From: Euperipatoides rowelli
Taxonomy: Eukaryota; Onychophora; Udeonychophora; Euonychophora; Peripatopsidae
DNA length: 14,945 nucleotides
Strand: one strand, 5' to 3'
Assembly: GCA_003024985.2 (NCBI GenBank)
Contig: PXIH01S0035526.1
Of this stretch, positions 1 through 9,043 are shown one piece after another. Position 1 is the first letter of the stretch; each line of letters opens with the position of its first letter. Position numbers and translations under genes: made by a program. The notes under the pieces were generated by a model, which was not told the origin of the DNA, did not search any database, and worked only from the letters and a program-made list of their open reading frames with translations.

Positions 1-726
1 AAGCCTGGTGAGTTAGATTTTTGCAGTCATTTTTGTTTAGATTTTTTTAGAAATCTTCTTTTGGTTTTTTTCTTTAGATTTCTTGTTTTAGGACCTATAA
101 CTCTACTCCACCCCTCCTAAGCCCTATTCTACCACGAGAAAGACTATTGAATGACAAATAAACTAGTTAGAAGACATAATAACCGACCATATGACAAGCT
201 AATAATATTAGCCTACCATATGATGACATGTGGTTCAGTTGTGAGAGCTGCTGGTTGTATTTATTATTACTTAACAAAGATTAGCCCCCACAACATGAAG
301 AAATATAAATGGGAACCCTAACCACCCAACTAATTTCTGTACAACCCGACTCGACTGACTAGGAATAAGGAGGAGAGGGGAGACACTTCCCTATTATTCC
401 CTGGCCCAATAGATTGACTCAGGTACCACCCCTGTCTCGCACTTAAGCTTAAGGACATCTTGAACATGACATAACAGGCAGACATGTTTATTTCTAAATT
501 ATAAAATGACAACATTTCCTTTCCTTCATAAAATATACTACAGTATAAATAAAATATATTAAAATGATTTCCCAAATTACTAACATAATTTAAATAAGAA
601 TATTAAATAGATCTATATTGAAATGTAGTCAACCAAAGGAATGGGAAGGGTAGGTCTTAATTATTGATATCTGAAATGAACGCAAGAGAATTGCAGCTCT
701 GTTTCTCAGTTATTATTAAATTGTAA
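1..726. other. AT-rich non-coding stretch, nothing assigned
   Basis: I see no credible gene here. The only long open frame, on the minus strand at 330-575, has no recognisable motif and a composition expected by chance. No repeat was recognised by eye. The last bases form the left copy of the SINE target-site duplication. Confidence 0.5.
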
Positions 727-739
727 AATTGGAAGAGAA
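727..739 (+). repeat. SINE target-site duplication, left copy
   Basis: The 13-mer AATTGGAAGAGAA occurs here and again, exactly, at 1041-1053 directly after the poly(A) tail. Paired direct repeats of this length that bracket a tRNA-headed, A-tailed sequence are the normal footprint of LINE-mediated insertion. Confidence 0.85.
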
Positions 740-1040
740 GTCTCGGTTCCGTGGTCGAGCGGATTCACATCCGATTGATGAACCGAAGACATATGCTGAG
801 GTGTACAGGTTCGCGCCTCAGCTTGGGCAGTTAAGGAACGGTTTTTTCCCTAGCTTTAACAGCTCGCCTCGGGTTTTTCCAAGTACGCTGCCCTTGTAAC
901 ATCAAGGAACCTGTTAATTCAAGTTTCAATCAGTTATATATTTAATATATAGTCAATGTAAAGTCAATTTAATTAACCAAAAAAATACATTTCTTCTCCT
1001 CTTGGAGAGGAAATTTATTTTTAAAAAAAAAAAAAAAAAA
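740..1040 (+). mobile_element. tRNA-derived SINE, complete copy with TSD and poly(A) tail
   Basis: A short non-autonomous retroposon of about 300 bp. Its head contains RNA polymerase III internal promoter elements: an A-box-like TGGTCGAGCGG at 752-762 and a B-box GGTTCGCGCC at 808-817, spaced as in a tRNA with a long variable arm. A tRNA-unrelated body follows, then a hairpin-capable segment near 990-1010 and a run of A at 1023-1040. It is flanked by identical 13-bp duplications. The body contains T6 at 842-847 and T5 at 873-877, both of which would be expected to stop Pol III early, so this copy probably cannot produce its full-length RNA. The SINE family was not recognised. A functional tRNA gene is ruled out by the body, tail and duplications. 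Confidence 0.85.
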
Positions 1041-1053
1041 AATTGGAAGAGAA
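1041..1053 (+). repeat. SINE target-site duplication, right copy
   Basis: Exact match to 727-739, immediately after the poly(A) run. It defines the 3' end of the SINE insertion. Confidence 0.85.
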
Positions 1054-1213
1054 ATTGTTCATAATTATCTGGCAGAGTTTAAGATTTTTCACATTAACAA
1101 TATCTTTCGGTTTTGAACAGTCTTTAAGAATTATAAAATTTCGCCTCGGGGTTGGAATAATGGATTTCACAGTAATTAAATGGTTGCTTGGCAACAGCTA
1201 AACTTTCTGAAGT

Positions 1214-1345
1214 AAAGATTCAGATTTTGTTTCTCCGTGTGAGTAAAGTTTCTCTTCTTGATTAAATGTTCAATTTGTGGGGAATTTAGAGTTTCTACAA
1301 CAGGTCTAAATTAGAACCCGCATAGATTATCTCTATTAAAATTAA
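1214..1345 (+). repeat. Copy 1 of a ~130-bp interspersed direct repeat
   Basis: This stretch matches 5932-6055 in the same orientation with scattered substitutions and small indels. Shared blocks include AAGATTCAGATTT, TGTGAGTAAA, TCTCTTCTTGATTAAA, TTCAATTTGTGGGG and GAGTTTCTACAACAGG. No open frame is conserved between the copies. The family is not recognised. The two copies flank the stretch that contains the plus-strand coding debris and the gypsy remnant, so they could be old terminal repeats or just two copies of a dispersed repeat. Confidence 0.75.
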
Positions 1346-2410
1346 TTTAAGTTGAAAATTAATTTGACAAAGAATTTATTTGTATCATCTCCACTGGTTA
1401 GCTAGGAGATGATACTGGTGTGGATCTGGAAAATTTCTCCACAGATCCTCGATTGTGGCTCATGTTCCTTGTTGTTGCTTAGAGCGTTTTGGTTGCCATA
1501 TAAATCCTTCATGATTGGTAGGTGTAATTACTATGCTTAGGTCATATGTAAAATAGGTGATGTCTTCAATGATGATGTAGTTGCTACTGCAGCTCCTACA
1601 AGTGGTAGTTTGTTGAATCATAATTTGCTATTTATAAACTGAGAGTAGGCTATAATTGACAGACTTTATGTTGAATAACACTTGAACAAAACTATTAAGG
1701 GAAAGAGGGGGGTGTTGCTTGACTATAAGTTGACCAAATTTCCCAAAATTTAGGATATTAATAATATAATAATATACCTTGTTTTATAATTAAATCTAAT
1801 ACAAATTAAATTCAATGAAAATATCTAGTAGGATATATATAAAATTATACAATCAAAATTTATACAGTTTCCTTAACTACAATTAGGTAGAACATTATAC
1901 AGCTTCATAGATTGGACCTTATCAATTCAGTTTAGGCTTTAAACATTATTGTACAAGCTTATAACGATTCTATTTATTTATTTATTTCTTGTTAGGAATT
2001 AATAGCTACAAAATGAGATATGACTGGATTATTTTCTCCCAAAGATTTTTCAATCTATAGGCATGAGGTGGGAAAATTAGGCTGAGTTTCACACCTCATG
2101 TTGTAGATCTCTGAGTATTTAAATTGGTGGTCTACATAGCTCACCATTCATCCTCATCAATTTGAAGTTTGAACTATGGAACTCATCTAATCAACAAAGT
2201 TAAAAGAACCAAGAAAACAAGAGAACTAACTATTCTGAAAAAAAAATGTCCATTTTTTGTATGATCATTTCCTTTTCGTGTACAACATTGTGACTTTCAA
2301 ACAGTAATTTAAAATATATGTATGATTATCAGATGTAGAGTGTATTTCTCATGACATTAAGTGTACCATAGCCAATCTTATGTTGCAACTCAATATTCAA
2401 GAACAATTTG
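1346..2410. other. AT-rich non-coding stretch with hairpins, no gene seen
   Basis: No open frame of note on either strand. Two adjacent inverted repeats lie at 1382-1448 (listed separately). A further 9-bp inverted pair, CATGAGGTG with CACCTCATG, lies around 2063-2100. A short TTTA run lies near 1971-1986. Otherwise nothing was identified. Confidence 0.45.
1382..1448. repeat. Two adjacent inverted repeats (hairpins)
   Basis: GTATCATCTCC (1382-1392) pairs perfectly with GGAGATGATAC (1405-1415) around a 12-nt loop. Just downstream, GGATCTG (1422-1428) pairs with CAGATCC (1442-1448). The pair lies shortly after copy 1 of the 130-bp repeat and is absent after copy 2. No function is assigned. Confidence 0.6.
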
Positions 2411-2610
2411 TGCAAATAAAGTTTCATGTGTCCATGCTTTAATTACTATATGTGAATTGTGTCAATAAAATTTCATATTTTCCTCTTTTAATTGTTATCT
2501 GTAAGTGTTGTCAATAAACTTTCATGTTTTTCATTCTTTAATTATTATCTGTATCTGTAGTTGTTGTCAATGAAATTTCATCATTTTCATCCTTTAATTA
2601 TTATCTTTAG
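2411..2610 (+). repeat. Imperfect tandem repeat, about four units of 50-56 bp
   Basis: Units begin at about 2411, 2461, 2510 and 2566. Each carries a version of GTCAATAAAATTTCAT followed by CTTTAATTATTATCTGT. Spacing between units drifts from 49 to 56 bp and the units differ by substitutions and small indels, as in an ageing minisatellite. No reading frame is kept. Confidence 0.75.
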
Positions 2611-2820
2611 AATTATTATATAATGTAATTCTCAATATCTTTCAAAAGATAATTTGTCCTACAAAACATATACTCATGGTTTCATAGTATCATTGTCAAA
2701 TGTAATCTCTTTAGAGCAAAAAAATTGAACATCAGTAGCGTTAGTGTACCTACATCAGTAAAATTTTCATAAAGAACTTAATCCAAAAATTGTTCTCAGT
2801 ATTGTAATAAAAAAATATTG

Positions 2821-2998
2821 GTTTACATCAAATTTAAATAAATTTGGTAATATAACCACATTGTTTCGAAAAGATTTTCCAAAAGGTAAACAAATTGACT
2901 TACATCAAATCTAAATAAGTTTGACAAATTTAAATAAATTTAGTAATATAACGACATTGTTTCAAAAAAAAAATTTTTCAAAAAGTAACTAAATTTGC
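2821..2998 (+). repeat. Tandem duplication, two units of about 80-100 bp
   Basis: Unit 1 (about 2821-2897) and unit 2 (about 2898-2998) share TTTACATCAAAT/CTTACATCAAAT, AATTTAAATAAATTT, GTAATATAAC and ACATTGTTTC. Unit 2 carries about 20 extra bases near its start, which themselves resemble a partial repeat of the AAATTTAAATAA segment. Non-coding. Confidence 0.7.
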
Positions 2999-3257
2999 TT
3001 AAAATTTGAGTTGTCTCCAGGTCTAGGAATGTCATAAAATTCATTAATTTTATTGCATTCTGTAGCTTGGTTATGAAGGGTTTGTATAACCAAGTTACTT
3101 TGCTCCCTCTTTTGACAAGAGTTGAAAGCTTTAGCTCATCTGGTTTTTTTCATAGCATCTGGTTTCTTAGCAACCCTCTATCTGGTTTATTAGCCTCCCA
3201 TAATATATTTTGTTTCAGCCATTGCTTCTTGTTTTTAAATTTCATATCCACTTTATT

Positions 3258-3786
3258 ATTATGCCTGGCGACCTTTTTTCTAAAACACAATTACAAGGCT
3301 CGTTTTTACGAGTTGAGGATGCCCACATGCATGCCCTGGGGGCACAAGATGTGCTCATGGATCAGCTGCAACAACTAAAAATCAGACATCGTGAATTACA
3401 GGCCCTATTGGTGTCTCACCGTCCTGGTTTGGAAGCAAGCACCAAACTCTCCCAATTACCACCTATGACAGTACTTCTCAAACTGAACTGGAATACACTG
3501 CTTTACCATCCGTGCCAGAGGCTATGTTTTCTCCTGAAGATGAATTACTGGATGCTAGTGACCGTCTCACTCATCAGAGCCAGAGGAACCCACCCCACAT
3601 GGAGTCTTGCCTACGCTGCCCAGTTCAGATTGTACAGAGGATACCCCCTGGGTCGTCCACCCTCTCAAGCTTACCCTTGTTACAGATCCATTACCTAGCC
3701 TTTTCAATGGAACCTTAGACCCAAGAGTTTCAGTCCCTAACTTGGAGAGGACAACACCAAACATCCCCTTGTCCCAAACTGGATGA
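3258..3786 (+). pseudogene. Unrecognised plus-strand coding block, broken across three frames
   Basis: Three successive open stretches in different frames read like one damaged protein. The first (about 3258-3470) begins near MPGDLFSKTQLQG and contains a Leu/Gln-rich, probably coiled-coil stretch (LMDQLQQLKIRHRELQALL). The second (about 3455-3575) is acidic (PEAMFSPEDELLDASD). The third (about 3577-3786) reads SSEPEEPTPHGVLPTL near its start, is Pro/Thr/Ser-rich and ends at TGA 3784-3786 after NIPLSQTG. The block is visibly richer in G+C than its surroundings. A short A-rich run follows at about 3832-3855, compatible with a retroposed 3' end but not proof of one. I do not recognise the family. 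A retroelement gag-like protein and a processed host pseudogene are both possible. The antisense frame at 3567-3851 is Gly/Ser-rich and looks like its shadow. Confidence 0.5.
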
Positions 3787-4083
3787 TTACATTTGGTAGA
3801 CCCCTGGTTGTTTGGAATGGGGCTACCCTGTAAAAAAAAACTAAAAAACAATTTTTTTGTAGCTATTTACTTATTATCATCCATTACTGTTTACTTAATG
3901 TTCTGTTTAATTAAATCGCTAGTGTTTGTCCTTTTTTTTTTTGATTGTACAGTAAGCTTTTATTTATACTTGGCCAAATGTTAAAAAAATATTATGTACT
4001 TACCTAGGTTTTTTTTTTTTTAAATTTAATTTAATGGGCTTTTTCTTAATGATTACTCATGTAAAATTTGCTTGTCGTCTGTA

Positions 4084-4427
4084 TCAATAGACAAAGGAGC
4101 AGCTCCTCCTTTGTTTCTTAAGTCTATCCATTGACCTTAAATAATACCTACCAGTAGCTTCTATTTCAACAAGATCATCTTGGGGCAATCCTATTAGTCG
4201 ATCTCCCTGTAATGAGGTTTGGTAGTCCTCAATCACTTCATTTTCCTCTTATTGGTCACATTTGTAGCCTCCTGTTCTATTTCATCTGGAGGAAAAGTGA
4301 TTATTGGTTCCTTTTCAGGAGTGGTTTCAATAATAGGGTTATCTGTAGTTGGCTCGTCTGTTATATATTGTCTGTCAAAATATTTTTTTAATTTGTCAAT
4401 GTGCACTTTTTTGATAATGTCTGGACA
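4084..4427 (-). pseudogene. pol: C-terminal tail of gypsy pol
   Basis: Past the TAA at 4428 the same frame reads KKVHIDKLKKYFDRQY, resembling the usual gypsy tail pattern where a His-x-Asp-x-Leu-Lys segment closes the C-terminal domain. An acidic, Pro/Thr-rich linker follows, to a TGA at 4233-4235. A second frame then runs through GLPQDDLVEIEATGRYYLR and a basic RLKKQRR patch to TGA at 4084-4086. A basic tail after an acidic linker is common in these proteins. The last codons lie within a 9-bp inverted repeat, ACAAAGGAG with CTCCTTTGT, at about 4090-4113. Confidence 0.6.
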
Positions 4428-5206
4428 TTATATAACCCTTATGTGGTAGTTGGTTAAACCGGTTCTTTTTATTACGGTATATTGACCTGTGTATCTAGGG
4501 TTTAGCTTACGGTTATGTCCACCATAACTAGGTACATCTAAAGCTAGAAAACTTTGTCCAATATCAAATTCTTTTAATCTCCTGCCTCTGTTTTTATTCC
4601 TAGCATTAGAGATGGATGCTGTTTGTAGATTGGAAAAGACTTCCGACTTTGCAGCTTCCAGTCTTTCCATGATGCTATCTACAAGATCAACTCTCTCTAG
4701 ATTGCTATCATTCTCCTCTAGGTTGAATTCAGAGAAATCATCATACTGATGGAAGCCATGAAATAAATAAAAGGGTACCTGGCCAGTGCTCCTACGTATG
4801 GTATTATTAATAGCTTGCATCATGTATGGTAACATAAAGTCCCAGTTGGTGTAATGTTGCTTACTGTAGTGTGACAATAGGGCTAGTATTTTGCTGTTAA
4901 TTCTTTCTGAATCCCATTGGAGAAGGGCCAATAACTCAGTGTGGTAATCCTATCAATACCCAGCCAGGCACAGAGGGTAGACATGATGTGTCCCACTAGT
5001 TGGGGTCCCCTATCTGAAAGGATGCATTTGGAACCGCCATACCATATGTAAATAGTCTCCATATAGTCTTTCACGATTTTATGGGCTTCTTGACTTGAGA
5101 GAGGGCTGGCAAAAGTCATCCTTGAGAAATGGTTGGTATATGTGATGATGTATTTATTCCTACATTGAGTAAAATTAAAGGGACCCAATATATCATGCTT
5201 AATTTA
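4428..5206 (-). pseudogene. pol: Gypsy integrase core and C-terminal domain, frameshifted
   Basis: Two overlapping open stretches (about 5206-4883 and 4931-4428) make up the integrase. The catalytic triad is visible: Asp in HDILGPF (codon 5192-5194), Asp in CILSDRGPQ (5012-5014) and Glu in WDSERINSK (4905-4907). The last two are about 35 residues apart, as expected, but lie in different frames, so at least one indel near 4915 breaks the core. The second stretch continues through YNTxxH-type helices (AINNTIRRSTGQVPFYL) to a GPF/Y-like module (KLNPRYTGQYTVIKR). It ends at an in-frame TAA near 4428, beyond which the same frame stays open. Confidence 0.85.
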
Positions 5207-5294
5207 GACATACACATAGGAGGTGGTTCTACCACTTGTATTGGAGCCTTTACTCAACTCTATTCCTCCTTTGGCATTTCTCGCAGCTGCAGAT

Positions 5295-5926
5295 TTATTT
5301 TCTTATATCTGTAAAAATTGTAGCCCAAGTAAAATTTCTTTTTATCCTATAGAATGTTTTATCCAGCAAGAAGTGTCCTCCAACTATATTATCATGGTAA
5401 AAATGGAGCACTTCCGATACTAAAGCTGCTGGGACTACTGTATGATAAGCAGTATATTTGGATTTACCTAATTGTACCTTTTTTAGTAATATTTGGTTTT
5501 CATGTAATATATATTCATTGTCAATGATGTCATTATTTTTTAATTTATCTAATATTTCTGTACAGAAAGGGTCTTTATTTTGTTTATCCAGCATCAGTTT
5601 TGTAGTTATAGAATGTTTAGTTTTGAGTGAGCACGTCATAGTCTCGTCTGGTTTGTGATTTCGAGACAACATGTCGGCTAGGCTATTTAACCTGCCAGGT
5701 ATATGCTCAAAATGAATATAGTACTGTTGGATGCTAATCATCCATTGTGCTACTCTCAAGTGCAAATCTTGCAGTTCATTTAAATATATTAAGGGATTGT
5801 GGTCTGTCAATAAAATAATTTTGTTGCCGTACATAAGATGTTTGAAGTAGTCAAATGCAAATACGATTGTGAGGGCCTCACACTCTATAACAGCATAATT
5901 ATGTGTTCCTCCGGTTGGCATATGCT
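5295..5926 (-). pseudogene. pol: Gypsy pol fragment: RNase H plus first half of integrase zinc-binding domain
   Basis: A long open stretch with the second half of RNase H: VIECEALTIVFAF with its acidic Glu, LLTDHNPL with the catalytic Asp, and HIPGRLNSLADMLSR with the last Asp, which are standard gypsy RNase H landmarks. About 70 residues later comes LHFYHDNIVGGH, the two His of an integrase HHCC zinc-binding domain. The frame then shifts, and the matching CEKC (Cys codons at 5283-5285 and 5274-5276) is read in another frame just downstream. The first RNase H Asp and all of reverse transcriptase are absent because the element is truncated at about 5926. Confidence 0.85.
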
Positions 5927-5931
5927 ATAAG

Positions 5932-6055
5932 ATTCAGATTTGATTTCTCCATGTGAGTAAACTATCTCTTCTTGATTAAAAATGTTCAATTTGTGGGGGG
6001 ACTTAGAGTTTCTACAACAGGTCTAAATTAGAACCACATAGATTATCTATATTAA
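5932..6055 (+). repeat. Copy 2 of the ~130-bp interspersed direct repeat
   Basis: Same-orientation match to 1214-1345. Its left edge lies within about 6 bp of where the gypsy RNase H frame starts, so the truncation point of the retrotransposon coincides with this repeat. Right of about 6056 the two copies diverge. Confidence 0.75.
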
Positions 6056-6122
6056 TATTGAACTATCAAGGAACAAAAAAATTTCCAAGTGAATACTTTT
6101 GTTTTTTTTTAACATTATATGA

Positions 6123-6338
6123 TCTTTCAGAAACAGCAACATTTTTAAGTCAGAAGAAGGGTCTTTTAAGACTTACCTATTAAAAGAATTTACCACTCAC
6201 TACAGAAATGATTTCATATATATTAATGAGGATGCTTTCAATTCAATATGGTATGATAATAACCTATCAATTGTCACTATTCTAGGCATTGACAGAGAAA
6301 TCATTGCCTCAAACTGCCATGCAATTAATATGTTATAG
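6123..6338 (+). pseudogene. Unrecognised 71-codon open frame, possible exon or transposase debris
   Basis: Open from just after TGA 6120-6122 to TAG 6336-6338, with no ATG near its start. A pyrimidine-rich tract ending in CTTTCAG (to 6130) resembles a splice acceptor, so this could be a 3' exon of about 200 bp. The peptide contains KSEEGSFKTYLLKEF and SIWYDNNLSIVTILG. A W-[YF]-D-N motif after a Gly-containing segment vaguely recalls piggyBac transposases, but no other hallmark of that family is seen. The composition is less AT-extreme than its surroundings. Identity unknown. Confidence 0.3.
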
Positions 6339-7185
6339 ATAATCAAAATGTCTTTTATTATTTGTAGAATATTGAAAAAAAAATATAAAAAAACCACTCG
6401 AGCTTTCTTATTTTATACAATTAATTGTTCAATTAATTTGTGTAATTCAAATTTACATAATAGAGTTCAATGCCTGTGGATTCATGACACACAAAGTATT
6501 TCCCATTTGCATATTAGCTTCCTCAGTTTGTTTACTGGTGTATAAATCGTGCTTTGCATAGACAAAGTCATTCCTTGTTTTCGAAGTTAAAAGCCATTTT
6601 TATCCATTTTTTGTTGAATTCTCCTCCACTGATAATTTTGTACCGAATTTATGAGTTTAAAATATTTGACTTTATAAATTCCCTTAATTACAAATCAATA
6701 CATCCTAATAATGTTCTTATGATGTATTATGTAATATTTATACTATCTTTATAAACAAGTAATAGACCATTTCAAAATATATGTTATTTATCATTTGTTC
6801 TCAACAAAATAATTTTAACAGCCTTTTTATTGTTTGTAAACCAATCTTATAGTATTACATGGATTTATTTACTATTTTCTACACTAATTTTTCAAATGCA
6901 TTGTAATAACGTTTGTAATATGAAGTTGTATTACAAATAGGATTTTTTTCAGTATAATGTCTTAATTTTTTTTCTTTTAGTTCATACCTTACCTTACCAT
7001 ATAATCCAATTATTCTATAATGTTAATTTTTCCTTTTGTTGTAACAATGTAATACCCGAAAACTAGATGATCATCATTGTATTTTTTTTTACCTGTATAA
7101 TCTTTATGTTATATTGTAATTATTTTGAATTTATTAAATCATAATGATAGGGTGCAATTCCCATTCACAAAAAAAAAAAAAAGTC
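6339..7185 (+). other. AT-rich stretch ending in poly(A), possible retroposon 3' end
   Basis: No coding sequence was recognised; short frames at 6348-6545 and 6554-6754 have no motifs. The stretch ends with TTATTAAATCATAATGATAGG, then CCCATTCAC and a run of about 14 A at 7170-7183. A non-templated-looking A run after unique sequence is what the 3' end of a retroposed RNA leaves. No target-site duplication was found by eye. Confidence 0.35.
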
Positions 7186-9043
7186 TAGCGAATATTTAAG
7201 AATTTGAACAACTTAACAGAAATTCTCTCTCTTTTTTACTTTTTTAAGTCAGATATTGTAACAGATTAGAAAATAAACTTTTCCCCTTATAATTACTCTT
7301 TGGAAAAAAATTTTCTCACAAATCACGTTATTTGCCACGCTACATTATAAATTATAAATTATCAGAAAAATAATATTTTTTAATTTTTTTTTTTTTGAAA
7401 ACCAAAGTTCAAATCCACAGCCGTGGTATGCTAAGATTTTCCATTCCTAATAAAACACTCTGTTTTTTTTTTAAAAGATAGAAGATTGCAAGGTTCAAAA
7501 CCAAACCAACCCGTGGACCACCAAAATCTTCCCTCACAAATATGTCGAATTGTAACTTATGCCAATATACATTGTCTTACTGTAAAAGATTGCATTGAGA
7601 GTAATTTCATAGTATTTGATACTGTACTTAGTTTGAAAACGGATATTAGAATTGGATTAGCCCTATACAACTCTGTGTACAGCCACTTATGGATGTTCTC
7701 TGATCAGCCAAAGTGATCAGTAGCATACCTAGCAAGCATAAACTGCAACTTCAGACAAAATCCTATTGTTATCACTTTTGCTATCCATGCAAGGGTCTGA
7801 CCACCTCTATGATCACCCAGGAGGAAGCTAGGCAACTATCCTAATCTGTATGAGTTACCATTATATAATGCAGGCTTTATTATCCACAACTATATCCAAT
7901 CAAATAGGCTGGCATCTAGCACCCACAACCTACCATGGATACCACCACTGATCGGAAAGCCAAACATTACATAGGAAGATAGGATACATCAGGAATGCCA
8001 AAATCTTTTACCAAAGCTATGATACTTGTGATGTATTTAAAATAATTAAGCTCTACTCTAATACTAAGCTATGAAAAAAAAAAGTCAAGAAAATTGACAG
8101 AGGGTAAGGACAGTAGAAAATTAGTATTTATTATCCTGCCTGAAATCTTGGAACGAGTACACCACCCGTCACACGTGCCTGGAAAGACAATCTGACTGAA
8201 ACCAAAACAAAATACGAATAGCAAAGTTATTAAACATTATTCAGAAAAATAAAAAACTGGATGTGAGTTTATTATCTTTTATTCATATTATCTTTTATTC
8301 ATAAGTTATATAAAATAGGGATTGGCCACCAACACAGTGGTGTAGACTTAGCAACACATTTCGTGAGGTATGTTTATGCGAGATACAATATATAAATTAT
8401 GAAATTTCCTACCTGAGAAATAAGTCCCTTATTAAACATAAAAATATGTAAATAATGTGCAAAATGATCTTATGTAATTTTGGTAATTTGTTCAGTAACC
8501 CGAAACACACACACACAAAGCTAAATATTATTTCTTAAAATATACTTTTTCCAGACCTCATATCGGATAACAGTTTCTATGGTAATAATACAAAGACAAA
8601 TCGAGAAAGGTTTTATTAATGTTTGGTAGCCTAAAAATAAACTAGTTTTCTGCCAGTGGACTTGACTTGATTGATGGTGAATGTAAAGGATGAATTATTT
8701 CTGCTGGTGTTTTTATCGGCTTTGGGGTACAGACTAGTGGATGGCTTTACCATGATGCCTTGATGATGTTATACCTGGCTGCCTCTACTGCTTCCCCTCT
8801 GATCTACTGGTAGGACCAGAAATAGACCTGTTGAGTGATTGATCAGTCGGTCTGCTGATCCATATGCTAAGAAATCGGACTATTTATTACATTTTCAGTT
8901 GGAGTGACCAAAGGTTTTTATATTAATAATGTAATTCTATTTGAATAAAAAAGTTTTGTAAACACTGAAAATAGTATCATGTACAGTATAATTTCATCTT
9001 AAAAATAAAACAGACATTTTTTAAACAAAATTTTTTTTATCAA
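7186..9043. other. Non-coding stretch, nothing assigned
   Basis: The longest plus-strand frame (7486-7716) has no recognisable motif. Two B-box-like strings, AGTTCAAATCC near 7408 and GGTTCAAAACC near 7492, lack a partner A-box and tail. ATTATCTTTTATTCAT is repeated in tandem near 8269-8302, and a short CA run lies at about 8505-8516. A moderately GC-richer segment at about 8650-8880 has no continuous frame on either strand. I looked here for the Polinton PolB or packaging ATPase and saw neither. Confidence 0.4.

Larger units (their letters stand above)
4084..5926 (-). mobile_element. Ty3/gypsy LTR retrotransposon remnant (3' half of pol)
   Basis: Minus-strand pol sequence in the order RNase H, integrase zinc-binding domain, integrase core, C-terminal domain. 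This is the order of Ty3/gypsy elements. Gag, protease and reverse transcriptase are missing: the frame starts abruptly within RNase H at about 5926, next to copy 2 of the 130-bp repeat. The end of pol is at about 4084. I could not define LTRs, a primer-binding site or a polypurine tract with confidence. Several frameshifts and stops show that it is dead. Confidence 0.85.

Noticed and set aside
330-575. Minus-strand 81-codon open frame
   Set aside because: No motif, no neighbours and a composition typical of chance frames.
740-830. A functional tRNA gene, suggested by A-box and B-box motifs
   Set aside because: It continues into a non-tRNA body with a poly(A) tail and is bracketed by target-site duplications, so it is a SINE head. 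No complete cloverleaf was evident.
3567-3851. Minus-strand 94-codon frame opposite the plus-strand coding island
   Set aside because: Gly/Ser/Val-rich composition typical of an antisense shadow; the plus-strand readings are more protein-like.
6348-6754. Two plus-strand open frames of about 65 codons
   Set aside because: Low-complexity hydrophobic/AT-driven residues and no motif; probably chance.
7400-7500. Second and third SINE heads from B-box-like GTTCAAATCC and GGTTCAAAACC
   Set aside because: No A-box at the proper distance, no tail and no duplication.
8640-8890. GC-richer stretch considered as PolB or ATPase debris
   Set aside because: No frame longer than a few dozen codons and no Walker A/B or polymerase motif on either strand.
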